A DNA stretch of 34,563 nt from Dyella_A sp049445995 (GCF_049445995.1 NZ_JBMSDZ010000028.1:1-34563), one strand, 5' to 3'. Positions 26,349 to 33,892 are shown, counted from the first letter of the stretch. Program-made: numbers and translations. The notes: generated from the sequence alone by a model not told the origin.

Positions 26349-26466
26349 GTAGGAGGCCACCCTGTGGCCGACCGGCGCACCACCCAGCACGTCGGGCAAA
26401 AACCATCGCGCACAGGGCGCGCTCCTACACGATCGCGCCTGTAGGAGGCCACCCTGTGGCCGAACG
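26349..26466. repeat. Cluster of GTAGG REP elements between ybeY and corC
   Basis: One unit begins at 26349 and is followed by an inverted partner ending GCGCGCTCCTAC at 26428. A third unit at 26441 repeats the first for more than 20 bases. With the flanks, 26294-26583 holds no gene. The block splits the usual ybeZ-ybeY-corC operon, so corC probably has its own promoter just after it. Confidence 0.78.
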
Positions 26467-26583
26467 GACGCCACCATGACCACCGCCGCGCCACATCAAC
26501 CGTTTACCCTGAGCCCTGAATCGACTCGACATTTCGGCTAGAATCCTCTTTCCGCCCAGCTACGGGCAGAGCTTCGCAAAGTA

Positions 26584-27435
26584 ATGAACGACGACCCTGG
26601 CAGTACCGGCGGCCCGGCCCACCGATCGTGGTGGGATCGACTGGGCCACATGTTTTCCGGCGAGCCGCGCAATCGCGAGGAACTGGTCGAGGAGCTGCGT
26701 GCAGCCCAGGCCAACGGGCTCCTCTCCAACGACACCCTCACCATGGTCGAGGGTGCCCTGAAGGTCACCGAACTGAGCGTGGACGATGTGATGGTCCCGC
26801 GCGCGCAGATCGTGATGATCTCCGCCGATTCCCCGCTCGACGACATCCTCGCCGCCGTGGTCGAGTCGGGCCACTCGCGCTTTCCCGTGCACGGCGAGGA
26901 CAAGGACGAGATCCTCGGCATCCTGCTGGCCAAGGACCTTCTGAAGTACTTCGGCGACGGCGAGCATTTCGACATCCGCGCGATCCTGCGCCCGGCCGTG
27001 CTGATCCCCGAATCGATGCGCCTGAACGTGCTGCTGGCCGAGTTCCGGCTCAGCCGCAACCACATGGCGCTGGTGGTGGACGAATACGGCGGCGTCGCCG
27101 GCCTGATCACCATCGAGGACGTGCTCGAGCAGATCGTCGGCGAGATCGACGACGAGCACGACGACGAGGAAGAACCCACCCTGATGCACGCCCAGCCGGG
27201 CGGCGACTGGCTGGTGAGCGCGCTCACGCCGATCGCCGACTTCAACGAGCAGACCGGCTCGTCGTATTCGGACGAGGAGTTCGACACCATCGGCGGCATG
27301 GTCACCTCCGAGTTCGGCCACCTGCCGGAAGCGGGCGAGGAGATCGCCGTGGGCGACTACCTGTTCCACGTCACCGAGGCCGACGACCGCCGCGTGCAGC
27401 AGTTCCGCGTGAGCCGGGTCGGCACCGGCCACTGA
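26584..27435 (+). CDS. CorC/YbeX-type CBS-domain protein
   Basis: This 283-residue cytoplasmic protein has two CBS domains (about 65-125 and 135-190, with VMVPRAQIVMI and HMALVVDEYGGVAGLITIED), an acidic linker (EIDDEHDDEEEP) and a C-terminal CorC_HlyC domain (GGMVTSEFGHLPEAGE). It has no membrane domain, matching E. coli YbeX/CorC, implicated in Mg2+/Co2+ handling and ribosome metabolism. The usual following gene lnt is not present here. Confidence 0.92.
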   Translation: MNDDPGSTGGPAHRSWWDRLGHMFSGEPRNREELVEELRAAQANGLLSNDTLTMVEGALKVTELSVDDVMVPRAQIVMISADSPLDDILAAVVESGHSRFPVHGEDKDEILGILLAKDLLKYFGDGEHFDIRAILRPAVLIPESMRLNVLLAEFRLSRNHMALVVDEYGGVAGLITIEDVLEQIVGEIDDEHDDEEEPTLMHAQPGGDWLVSALTPIADFNEQTGSSYSDEEFDTIGGMVTSEFGHLPEAGEEIAVGDYLFHVTEADDRRVQQFRVSRVGTGH

Positions 27436-27445
27436 ACCGCGCGAA

Positions 27446-27544
27446 CGTCGCGGCTGAAGCCGCTCCCACAAAAGCGCCCAGATGCAGGTCCCTGTAGGAG
27501 GGGTTTGCAGCCCCGGTCTTGTAGGATCGACTTCAGTCGCGACG
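27446..27544. repeat. Three divergent REP units after corC
   Basis: An inverted unit at 27446-27469 reads, on the minus strand, GTGGGAGCGGCTTCAGCCGC. Plus-strand units begin at 27494 (GTAGGAGGGGTTTGCAGCCC) and 27521 (GTAGGATCGACTTCAGTCGC). Each folds into a short hairpin. The three have different stem sequences on a shared head, so at least three REP subfamilies coexist. Confidence 0.7.
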
Positions 27545-27576
27545 CTCGCCGAAGGCATGCGAAGTATCAAGGCGCC

Positions 27577-27837
27577 TCACGCCTCCAACTGCCAATGCAG
27601 CGCGTCGCCATCGCTCGTCCGCGCATGCACCAGCGCCAGCTGCGGCAGGAAGCGCCAGCGCTCCAGCCGCGCCGGCAAGCGCGCATGCGGATACTTGTCG
27701 CGCAGTGCGTGCAGCGCACTCTGCTCGCATTCGAACCGCCCCAGTTCGGCGCTTTCATGCAGGGCGCGCCAGCGCCGTCCGTGGCGGATGATGCGGAACA
27801 GGCCGAGGGTCGAGGGGTAGACATACTGCGCGAGCAC
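27577..27837 (-). CDS. Small protein of unknown function
   Basis: This 86-residue protein starts MLAQYVYPSTLGLFRIIRHG and is rich in Arg, Leu and Trp (RWRALHESAEL, ARLERWRFLPQLAL). I recognise no named family, though the style recalls short hypothetical proteins conserved in Xanthomonadales. A GTG start is well supported by AGGAGGG at 27845-27851, 7 bases upstream. The reading frame has no competing frame of better quality. It ends next to the REP cluster. Confidence 0.6.
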   Translation of the reverse strand: MLAQYVYPSTLGLFRIIRHGRRWRALHESAELGRFECEQSALHALRDKYPHARLPARLERWRFLPQLALVHARTSDGDALHWQLEA

Positions 27838-28043
27838 GGGGATGCCCTCCTGGGCGACGGTGGGGGTCGGGCGGCAGAATCTAAGCAGTCGCCTGTGACC
27901 GCGGTGTTATCCGTTGGCGACGCTTTGCTGCCATCGTTCAGGCTCGCGCCTCCCGTCGCACTGCCGCGCGACCTTGCCGGGCAAACCCGCTAGGATTCCA
28001 CCGCCCCGGCCTGCGCCTCGCGCGGGCCTTCATCCAGGAGCAA

Positions 28044-29102
28044 TTGCACCGCATCGTGGCGACCAAGGGAAAAATCACCTCGCTGGATATCGCCTACCTG
28101 GCCGGCGTCTCGCAGGCCACGGTGTCGCGCGCGCTGCGCGGCAGTCCGCTGGTCAACGAGGAGACGCGCCGGCGCATCGAGGCGGCGGTCAAGCAGCTCA
28201 ACTACAAGGTCGACAAGAACGCCTCGAACCTGCGCACCCAGCACTCCGGCACGCTGGCGCTGCTGATCTTCGAAGACCCCACCGCCGACGATTCGCACAT
28301 CAATCCGTTCTTCCTCTCGATGCTCGGCTCGATCACCCGCGCCTGCGCGCAGCACGGCTACGACCTGCTGATCTCGTTCCAGCAGTTCTCGCGCGACTGG
28401 CACGCCGACTACGCCGACAGCAAGAAGGCCGACGGCATCATCCTGCTCGGCTACGGTGACTACCTCGCCTATCGCGACAGGCTCGCCACGCTGGTCGAAC
28501 AGGGTATGCAGTCGGTGCGCTGGGGCGCGGTGCTGCCCGACCAGCCGGACGTCTCCATCGGCTGCGACAACGTGCAGGGCGGCCGCGCCATCGCCGAGCA
28601 TCTGCTCGCGCAGGGCTGCCGGCGCATCGCCTTCATCGGCGACGCCTCCAGCCACTATCCGGAATTCCAGCAGCGCTACCGCGGCTATGCCGAGGTGCTT
28701 GACGCGGCGGACGTGGCGGTCGATCCCGCGCTGCAGGTGGACGCCGAAACCACTGAGCTGGCCGGCTACGAGGCGATGCAGGCACTGATCGCCAGCGGCG
28801 CGCCGTTCGATGCCGTGTTCGCCGCCAGCGACCTGATCGCCTTCGGCGCCATGCGCGCGCTGGACGAACACGGCCTCAAGGTGCCCGAAGACGTGGCCCT
28901 GGCCGGCTTCGACGACATCCCCATGGCGCGCTTCGTCAATCCCGCGCTCACCACCGTGCTGCAGGACACCCGCCAGGCCGGCGAGATGCTGGTCGATGCG
29001 CTGCTGCGGATGATCCGCGGCGAAAAGGTGGAGAGCGCGATCCTGCCGGTGAAGCTCACCGTACGGCGCTCCAGTCTGCGCGGCGGGGTGGGCGGCAAGT
29101 AG
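28044..29102 (+). CDS. LacI-family transcriptional regulator
   Basis: This 352-residue protein has a LacI helix-turn-helix (SLDIAYLAGVSQATVSRALRG, about residues 13-33), the hinge ETRRRIEAAVKQLNYK and a periplasmic-binding-protein-like sensor domain (DNVQGGRAIAEHL, AFIGDASSHYPEFQQRYRGY, ALAGFDDIPMARF). The start is uncertain: TTG at 28044 follows AGGAG by only 3 bases, and GTG at 28056 follows by 15. There is no sugar-utilisation operon next to it, so its regulon is probably elsewhere. Confidence 0.9.
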   Translation: MHRIVATKGKITSLDIAYLAGVSQATVSRALRGSPLVNEETRRRIEAAVKQLNYKVDKNASNLRTQHSGTLALLIFEDPTADDSHINPFFLSMLGSITRACAQHGYDLLISFQQFSRDWHADYADSKKADGIILLGYGDYLAYRDRLATLVEQGMQSVRWGAVLPDQPDVSIGCDNVQGGRAIAEHLLAQGCRRIAFIGDASSHYPEFQQRYRGYAEVLDAADVAVDPALQVDAETTELAGYEAMQALIASGAPFDAVFAASDLIAFGAMRALDEHGLKVPEDVALAGFDDIPMARFVNPALTTVLQDTRQAGEMLVDALLRMIRGEKVESAILPVKLTVRRSSLRGGVGGK

Positions 29103-29279
29103 GTCTCTCCGGCCTCTCGTTCCGGCTCTCGACGCGGCGGGTGCTCCGGCGTTTGAATCACTTCGAGCGTCAGCCCAGGGCACAGGCCCGCAGGGCCGCA
29201 TCCCGCAGGTGCTTCGACGCTGCCCGCTGACGCGAGCGACGCTTGGCCCGAACGTTGGAGGTGATCGCCCGCGCTCCGC

Positions 29280-29362
29280 CCGCACCCTCATCCGCCTGTC
29301 GGCACCTTCTCCCGGAGGGAGAAGGCTTCACGCTGCGGCATCCGTGCCCCATGCGAAAATCC
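29280..29362. repeat. Dispersed-repeat-like hairpin in a gene-free stretch
   Basis: CCTTCTCCC (29305-29313) and GGGAGAAGG (29317-29325) form a 9-bp stem, preceded by CACCCTCATCCGCCTGTCGG and followed by a shorter AAAATCCCTCTCCCG segment. This wording recurs as an intergenic repeat in many proteobacteria, as I recall it. The rest of 29103-29555 shows no convincing gene; frames there lack ribosome-binding sites and recognisable domains. Confidence 0.45.
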
Positions 29363-29555
29363 CTCTCCCGCCATGCCGATAGCCAGCAGGTCTCGCCGTG
29401 GTGCCCTTGCGCCTGGCCGCAGCGAGAGACGCGAGGCGGCGGTTCCGGGCCATCTTGCAACGGTCCTACGTGAGGCGCTTCGGGAGTTCCGGGCCGATCG
29501 CCAGCGGGAAAACGTCGCCGGCCGGGACCACCGGCCCGGGCCGAATGCGGCCCCG

Positions 29556-30011
29556 TCAACCGGTGAACTCGGCGATGTCGCCGGGCTTACGCAGCATCTT
29601 GTTGACCTCACCGGCGTGCAGTTCCTCGGAGGTGATCATTTCCCGCGCATATTCCTCCAGCAACACCGACTTGCCCGTCGCCAGCTCCAGCAGTTCGTAG
29701 TAAGCGGCCAGCGCGAGTTTCTCGTGCTCCAGCGACTCGCGCAGGATCGGCCCCACATCGTGCTGGTGGGTTTCCAGCAGCGGCCCGATACCCAGCGACG
29801 GGTGGCCGCCGAACTGGGTAATCAGCTCGCCCGCCCGGCGGGCATGCAGCAGGCTCTCATCGGCCTGGCCGGACAACCAGCTCACGATCGGGATGCGGTT
29901 GTAGCCGTAGATCATCAGCGCGTAGTGCGTGTAGCGCACCACGCCGGCCAGCTCCAGTTCGAGGATGCGGTTGAGCAGCGCGATGGCGCGTTCTTTGTCC
30001 TGGGCTTGCAT
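29556..30011 (-). CDS. Bacterioferritin/ferritin-like protein
   Basis: This 151-residue four-helix protein has RILELELAGVVRYTHYALM (helix A), DESLLHARRAGELI (helix B), ESLEHEKLALAAYYELLE (helix C) and SEELHAGEVNKML (helix D, Glu129-x2-His132). It should bind a di-iron centre and may store or detoxify iron. In helix B the ExxH position reads Ser53-Leu-Leu-His56, with Glu one residue earlier. It therefore differs from E. coli Bfr, and no haem-ligand Met was assigned. The start at 30011 has GGAGG 9 bases upstream. The group II intron remnant lies about 100 bases upstream of this start. Confidence 0.83.
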   Translation of the reverse strand: MQAQDKERAIALLNRILELELAGVVRYTHYALMIYGYNRIPIVSWLSGQADESLLHARRAGELITQFGGHPSLGIGPLLETHQHDVGPILRESLEHEKLALAAYYELLELATGKSVLLEEYAREMITSEELHAGEVNKMLRKPGDIAEFTG

Positions 30012-30114
30012 GGAGGGTTCCTCCGATGGGTGCGATGGGGGCGAATGCCGCGGGCCGCAGCACACCGGTAAAGCGTACTCCCGGGTGAGCGCCGGCGCTG
30101 CGGCGCCAAACAGC

Positions 30115-30637
30115 CGTGCAGCACGATAGCGTCCGTGGTGCGGCCTTTCAGCCGCGCCATCAGTCGGTCGTGGTTGATCCGGTCAAAGAAGTTCTCAAGG
30201 TCCATGTCCACCACCCAGTCGTAGCCGTCCCGGATCGCGCGCTGCACGTGCCGCACGGCCTGATGGGCCGAGCGGCAGGGACGAAAGCCGTAGCTGTGCG
30301 GGTGGAAGTGGGGGTCCCATTGCGCGCTGATCACCTGCGCAACGGCTTGCTGGATGAAGCGATCGAGCACCGTCGGTATCCCCAGTGGGCGGGTCTTGCC
30401 GTTGCCCTTGGGAATGTCCACCCGCCTAACGGGTTGCGGGCGATAGCGCCCCGTTTCCAGTTGCTGGCGGATGGCCGGCCAGTGCTCTTTCAGGTACTGG
30501 GGCAGTTCCTCGACGGTCATGCCGTCGATGCCCGGCGCACCATGATTCTGGCGCACTTGCTTTAACGCACGCTGCAGATTGGTGCGTTCCAGCACACGAC
30601 CGAGCAACGTATTGGGGGAATCGACTCGGGTTGGCAC
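30115..30637 (-). pseudogene. Truncated group II intron reverse transcriptase
   Basis: The frame starting at a GTG (30637) gives about 174 residues of a group II intron-encoded protein. It shows NHGAPGIDGMTVEEL, IPKGNGKTRPLGIPTVLDR, SYGFRPCRSAHQA and VVDMDLENFFDRINHDRLM (RT blocks 0-3). Homology stops near residue 174; the frame then runs on as unrelated residues into the ferritin gene region, ending at 29915. The catalytic YADD block, thumb, maturase (X) and DNA-binding/endonuclease domains are missing, so the protein is inactive. Confidence 0.9.
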
Positions 30638-31130
30638 GACGATCCAGCCACGGGTTCATCCAGCGGCTTGGCCGCTGCCGGCGGGTGCCGGTTTGCTGAT
30701 GCATTCCCGTTTCTCTCCGTCATGCTCCTTCGTCTTCCATCGTTCGGGCCTTCGGTGGAAGCGCCACCTACTATGCCCTCGGCTGACTTCCGTCGTGCGG
30801 TCAGCGCCAATCACTTGGCGCTCAGTGGTTCCTTCCACACACGACAGACCTCCCGGGGTAAGGCACGTTACCTTCGCGGCATAGACGCCGGATTTACAAA
30901 ATGCATCCCAAACGCAGATGGAGGACTTCGCGGTCACGTGCCCGCTGGTCCCGAATGCATCACGCCTCATATCCGGTTCTTGTACATCGCCCCGCCGTTT
31001 CGGATTAGGCTTCCTTCAGACCCCGCCTCGCGACGACGCCCTTGCCCTTTTCCTTGCCTTCGGCTCTGCGAAAACCTGGCCATGGGACTTTCACCCATGA
31101 AGTAACGTGCCATGCCCGGCACACACGCAC
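30115..31130 (-). mobile_element. 5' fragment of a group II intron inserted at an attC site
   Basis: On the minus strand the intron begins at 31130 with GTGCG, the usual group II 5' boundary. The following domain I-type sequence includes GGGTGAAAGTCCC, GCGAGGCGGGGTCTGAAGG, AGAACCGGATATGAGGC and GGAAGTCAGCCGAGGGCATA, familiar from bacterial intron leaders. The RT frame follows. The element ends abruptly near 30115, lacking the rest of the RT and domains V and VI. It cannot splice or move on its own. The bases just 5' of 31130 are the distal stem of an attC site. Confidence 0.82.
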
Positions 31131-31180
31131 AAGCATCAGCGGCGGCGCGCAGCGCCGTCCGCTGCATGCTGTTGTTGGGC
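31131..31180 (-). other. attC site interrupted by the group II intron
   Basis: On the minus strand GCCCAAC (31180-31174, R'' core) is followed by an imperfect palindrome (GCAGCGGACGGCGC, loop TGC, GCGCCGCCGCTG) with one extrahelical base, as in attC sites. The R' core expected after GATGCTT is missing because the intron starts there. Orientation matches the six complete attC sites to the right. Confidence 0.75.
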
Positions 31181-31232
31181 GGTCCAAGCATGCTGTCGGC
31201 TGATCGACTCCTTGTTCCGGCAAACACCGAAG

Positions 31233-31715
31233 TCACTTTGCCGGCCTCCGACGCGGCCACTGCCTCGCGGCAACTGACCGAATGACGAGTCTGCCCCGCC
31301 CCTTGGCTGGCAACGGCGTTTTCGCCTGATCGATCGCGGCGGCGATCAACGCCTCAACGTCTGGATGCACCAACTGGCTAGCCGATTCCACCCGGATGAA
31401 CCGAGTTTGCTTTCCCGAACCCAGCAGCAGTTGCTTCGGGTCGGGCAACTGCGCTCCTTGAATGAAACACAGACCCACACCGTTCGCACGCGCGGCGATC
31501 GACACGATCGAATCCGTCGGTCGGTCCGTTGGCGAATAGCCGATCACGAAGAAGTTGTAGTTGTCCCACACCAGCTCGTTGGCGGTCGGGAATCGCTTGC
31601 GCACGGCAGAACGGACCGAGCGGATGAGCTCTTGATCCTTCGGATCGAACTTCTCGATGAAAGACCGAAGCTGGGCCTCCGGCGCGCCCCCATCGCTGTC
31701 ATGCCTGACTGTCAT
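31233..31715 (-). CDS. DUF1801-family cassette protein
   Basis: This 160-residue protein has the DUF1801/YdhG-like fold outline: LRSFIEKFDPKDQELIRSV, FPTANELVWDNYNFFVIGYS, GVGLCFIQGAQLPDPKQLL, KQTRFIRV and a final helix. The family's role is unclear. The start at 31715 is set by GGGGAG at 31722-31727. The basic tail (about 20 residues, rich in Arg) extends toward the disrupted attC. It is the last complete cassette before the intron fragment. Confidence 0.75.
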   Translation of the reverse strand: MTVRHDSDGGAPEAQLRSFIEKFDPKDQELIRSVRSAVRKRFPTANELVWDNYNFFVIGYSPTDRPTDSIVSIAARANGVGLCFIQGAQLPDPKQLLLGSGKQTRFIRVESASQLVHPDVEALIAAAIDQAKTPLPAKGRGRLVIRSVAARQWPRRRPAK

Positions 31716-31757
31716 TGCATTCTCCCCAGTCCTCACATGCAATGTTGCCTCAGATCC

Positions 31758-31817
31758 GCCCAACGCCTGAATTAAGCCGAGCCGCGAAGCGGTGTCGGCT
31801 TGAATGAATTGTTAGAT
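31758..31817 (-). other. attC site (60 bp)
   Basis: Minus-strand cores are ATCTAAC (31817-31811) and GTTGGGC (31764-31758). Between them the arms CAAGCCGACACCGCTTCG and CGGCTCGGCTTAATTC pair in the attC manner. The stop codon of the 275-residue cassette gene (31812-31814) lies inside the R'' core. Confidence 0.93.
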
Positions 31818-32639
31818 GACAACATCCGAGATGTACAGCTTTTTGATCTTGAAATCCTCAAAGAGCGCTTTAGCCTTGACGACGATTGGCGCTCCTGCAT
31901 CCATTGCGGAGGAGTATGGGTTTTTTGGTGTTTGAAGAAGTGGATCATTTATCTCGCATGAGATTCTCCGGTCGTCCGGATCATGGGCGAATCTCGCTTT
32001 GCAGGTCTTTCGTTCGAGGTCTAGCTCAGTTATTAGGACTGTAAAGTCAGTGAGGTCCGAGAGCTCGTTAGCTGCAGGAACGAGCAATGCCTCTTTGTCG
32101 GACTTGCCGAGAAAATGATCTCTATCCGGCGTAATGACGCCGATAGTGTTGCAACTGATGTTGATGGGCGCAGCGCTTTGGAGCATGGCTGACTTAAGAT
32201 CGATGGCCATTTGCTCTATTACGCCGAGAAGGCGTCCGGTTACCTCCTTGTTCTGGGCGGCCATGGCCTCGATCGCTGTATGCGCGAGACTATCGGCCTG
32301 GCTGCTTTGGTCTTTCTTTGTTGCTTTTATGTATAGCCATGGGATCAGTGCTGAAACTACGGTGCCAAATGATCCGGAAAGAATCTGATGCTGCCGCATG
32401 AATTCAAAAACCAGGTCTACTCGGTAGCAGTTGGCTTGAGGCTCTTTGGCAAGAACGCGCAGGCTATGCGAGCGGAAATAGCGTTTGTACTCATGACTCA
32501 GTGCAAGGTGAGCGACCGTTCCTGTGACACGCGCGAACCCTTGCAGAGATTCTCCTAGTGAGTACAGATCAAGCTCGTGTTGTTCGGCATCAAGACCGTC
32601 GTAACGAAGTGTGATCCTGTAGCTTTCTAGTTCAGTCAC
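31812..32639 (-). CDS. Unknown 275-residue cassette protein
   Basis: I cannot assign this protein to a named family. It starts MTELESYRITLRYDGLDAEQ, continues HELDLYSLGESLQGFARVTG, and has a short hydrophobic stretch (GTVVSALIPWLYI, about 92-104). A helical Ala/Gln-rich middle follows (about 110-150), then a beta-rich C-terminus ending KKLYISDVVI. There is no signal peptide. The GTG start is backed by a GGGGAGG site a few bases upstream. GC content is visibly lower than in the chromosomal genes, and the gene fills its cassette between two attC sites, so it was probably acquired. Confidence 0.8.
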   Translation of the reverse strand: MTELESYRITLRYDGLDAEQHELDLYSLGESLQGFARVTGTVAHLALSHEYKRYFRSHSLRVLAKEPQANCYRVDLVFEFMRQHQILSGSFGTVVSALIPWLYIKATKKDQSSQADSLAHTAIEAMAAQNKEVTGRLLGVIEQMAIDLKSAMLQSAAPINISCNTIGVITPDRDHFLGKSDKEALLVPAANELSDLTDFTVLITELDLERKTCKARFAHDPDDRRISCEINDPLLQTPKNPYSSAMDAGAPIVVKAKALFEDFKIKKLYISDVVI

Positions 32640-32659
32640 GACGACCTCCCCACGTTGTC

Positions 32660-32722
32660 ATCTAACGCTTGAGTTAAGCGGCGCGCGGCTTTTCGCGCGT
32701 CCGCTTGGACGAGGAGTTAGCT
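32660..32722 (-). other. attC site (63 bp)
   Basis: Minus-strand cores are AGCTAAC (32722-32716) and GTTAGAT (32666-32660), with a GC-rich central stem (CGGACGCGCG / CGCGCGCCG). The lipoprotein gene stop (32717-32719) is inside the R'' core. Confidence 0.93.
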
Positions 32723-33067
32723 TTTTACGTCACAGGTCTTGACGTCCATGGCTTTGCGCACGGCCTCCTTCTCGCCTCTTACATTTGCCAACTCAGATGC
32801 CTCGACACCATCACCTTGGCCGAAGCCAAGCCAGAATGCTTGCAATTTGCTGGATTTACGGCGGCTGTCTTGAGCTACAACCAACTGATCCTCTCGCCGA
32901 GCCAACGTGTTTAGCTCGATAGCGAGCCGCGGACACTCGTAGGCTTCGTATCTAAGGTCCGAGGTGTACGACGGAGTAATCTCCGCTGACTTCGTTGCCA
33001 AGTTGAAGCAGCCGCTCAGCGAGACGACAAGAACTGAGAGCAAAGCTGCGCGTGACGTGTTTTTCAT
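32717..33067 (-). CDS. Small cassette-encoded lipoprotein
   Basis: This 116-residue protein has a lipoprotein signal: MKNTSRAALLSVLVVSLSGC, with the lipobox LSGC and the lipid-bearing Cys20. The mature part is short and polar, with YECPRLAIELNTLARRED and an Ala/Glu/Lys-rich helix (SELANVRGEKEAVRKAM). It ends MDVKTCDVKS. The phrase ECPRLAxEL is common in small envelope lipoproteins, but no family is claimed. AGGGG precedes the ATG. Cassette position and lower GC suggest acquisition. Confidence 0.75.
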   Translation of the reverse strand: MKNTSRAALLSVLVVSLSGCFNLATKSAEITPSYTSDLRYEAYECPRLAIELNTLARREDQLVVAQDSRRKSSKLQAFWLGFGQGDGVEASELANVRGEKEAVRKAMDVKTCDVKS

Positions 33068-33091
33068 GGTGGCCCCTGTGCCGGTTGGTAA

Positions 33092-33167
33092 AGCTAACGC
33101 TGGTTGGTAAAGCTAACGCAAAGGTAAGCGGCGGCGGTACGCCGTCCGCTTGACCGCCGTGTTAGAC
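33092..33167 (-). other. attC site (57 bp) with duplicated R' core
   Basis: The attC proper is 33111-33167, with cores GTCTAAC (33167-33161) and GTTAGCT (33117-33111). An 18-base unit containing the core and its flank (33102-33119) is repeated at 33083-33100, so a second GTTAGCT core lies 19 bases further on (33098-33092). Either core could be the cassette junction. Confidence 0.88.
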
Positions 33168-33364
33168 GGCGGTGCCACCACGGCAACGCCCGATGTTAAA
33201 CGAAGCGACGACGCCCATGCCGCGAACGCAAAGGATGGGTTGAACCTGACACTGGCGGCGATGCTCGCCGGAGCGACAGAAACATCCCCGCAAGCCGCAC
33301 GCGAGACCGTTGCGACGGTGCTGGCCGAAGCGGCTCTGATGCTGGTGCGTGCGATCAGCTCCAT
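33113..33364 (-). CDS. Doubtful small ORF in a short cassette
   Basis: An 83-residue frame in cassette sense starts MELIARTSIRAASASTVATV, preceded by AGGGGGAG at about 12 bases, but is low in complexity and runs through the attC at its end (NTAVKRTAYRRRLPLR). The opposite frame (33150-33455) is similar in length but would start inside the attC. Neither resembles a known family. The cassette may be non-coding. Confidence 0.25.
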   Translation of the reverse strand: MELIARTSIRAASASTVATVSRAACGDVSVAPASIAASVRFNPSFAFAAWASSLRLTSGVAVVAPPSNTAVKRTAYRRRLPLR

Positions 33365-33406
33365 GTTGCGAGGAACTCCCCCTGAAATCGTGACTGCCGC
33401 ACTGCC

Positions 33407-33469
33407 GACTAACGTGGAGCTAAGGGGCGGGCCGCTTGCGGCACGTCCCGCTTGAGCGCCGGGTTGGGC
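33407..33469 (-). other. attC site (63 bp)
   Basis: Minus-strand cores are GCCCAAC (33469-33463) and GTTAGTC (33413-33407), around an imperfect palindrome (CAAGCGGGACGTGCCGC / GCGGCCCGCCCCTTAG). It separates the GFA cassette from the small cassette. Confidence 0.88.
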
Positions 33470-33478
33470 GTCGGGTGC

Positions 33479-33826
33479 TCAAAGGCTGCGCCCATCAAAA
33501 TGCCCCACCTTGATAGGTGACAAGTCGACACCATCCAAGCAACGGGCGTTAATAGCAACCATGTAGTTACCAGAAGGCGCGATACCTTCGCTAAATGGCG
33601 CACACCCGCACTTTGGGCAGTAGCGATGTTTAATGGTGTGCTTGTTGAATGTGTATGTGCCCATGCCGTCCTCGGGGCTGAGCAAACGAAAATTCTCGCG
33701 GGTGATAAACCAGTGAAGCGAACCACGCTTGCTACAAATTGAGCAATTGCACTCCATAATTTTCTCTAGATTTCCTTCGGCTTCGAACGCGACCTGCCCA
33801 CAGTGGCAGCTACCTTTGTATATCAT
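33479..33826 (-). CDS. GFA-family zinc protein (CENP-V/GFA domain)
   Basis: This 115-residue protein has the zinc-binding cysteine set of the GFA family: CHCG (8-11), CNCSICSK and YCPKCGCAPF. The family includes glutathione-dependent formaldehyde-activating enzyme, but small members have varied, mostly untested roles. The start at 33826 has AAAGGAG upstream. It is a common type of integron cassette gene and fills its cassette; substrate unknown. Confidence 0.88.
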   Translation of the reverse strand: MIYKGSCHCGQVAFEAEGNLEKIMECNCSICSKRGSLHWFITRENFRLLSPEDGMGTYTFNKHTIKHRYCPKCGCAPFSEGIAPSGNYMVAINARCLDGVDLSPIKVGHFDGRSL

Positions 33827-33892
33827 TGGATCGCTCCTTTCGATGATTTCGTTTCAGGCCCTTGGTTATTCCAGTGGCCCCGATTGTCTGAC

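Noticed and set aside
24514..27544. Possible CRISPR array from repeated GTAGG units
   Set aside because: Units are inverted, irregularly spaced and variable, and no cas genes are near; they fit REP elements.
29915..30115. Continuation of the RT frame as a chimeric protein
   Set aside because: After the truncation the residues are unrelated, out of frame with the ferritin gene and low complexity; it is read-through and not a fusion gene.
32705..32914. Plus-strand 69-codon frame in the lipoprotein cassette
   Set aside because: It starts within the attC and is antisense to a lipoprotein gene with a clear signal and lipobox.
33150..33455. Plus-strand ORF with a regular helical look in the small cassette
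   Set aside because: It would start with TTG inside an attC, against cassette direction, without a ribosome-binding site.
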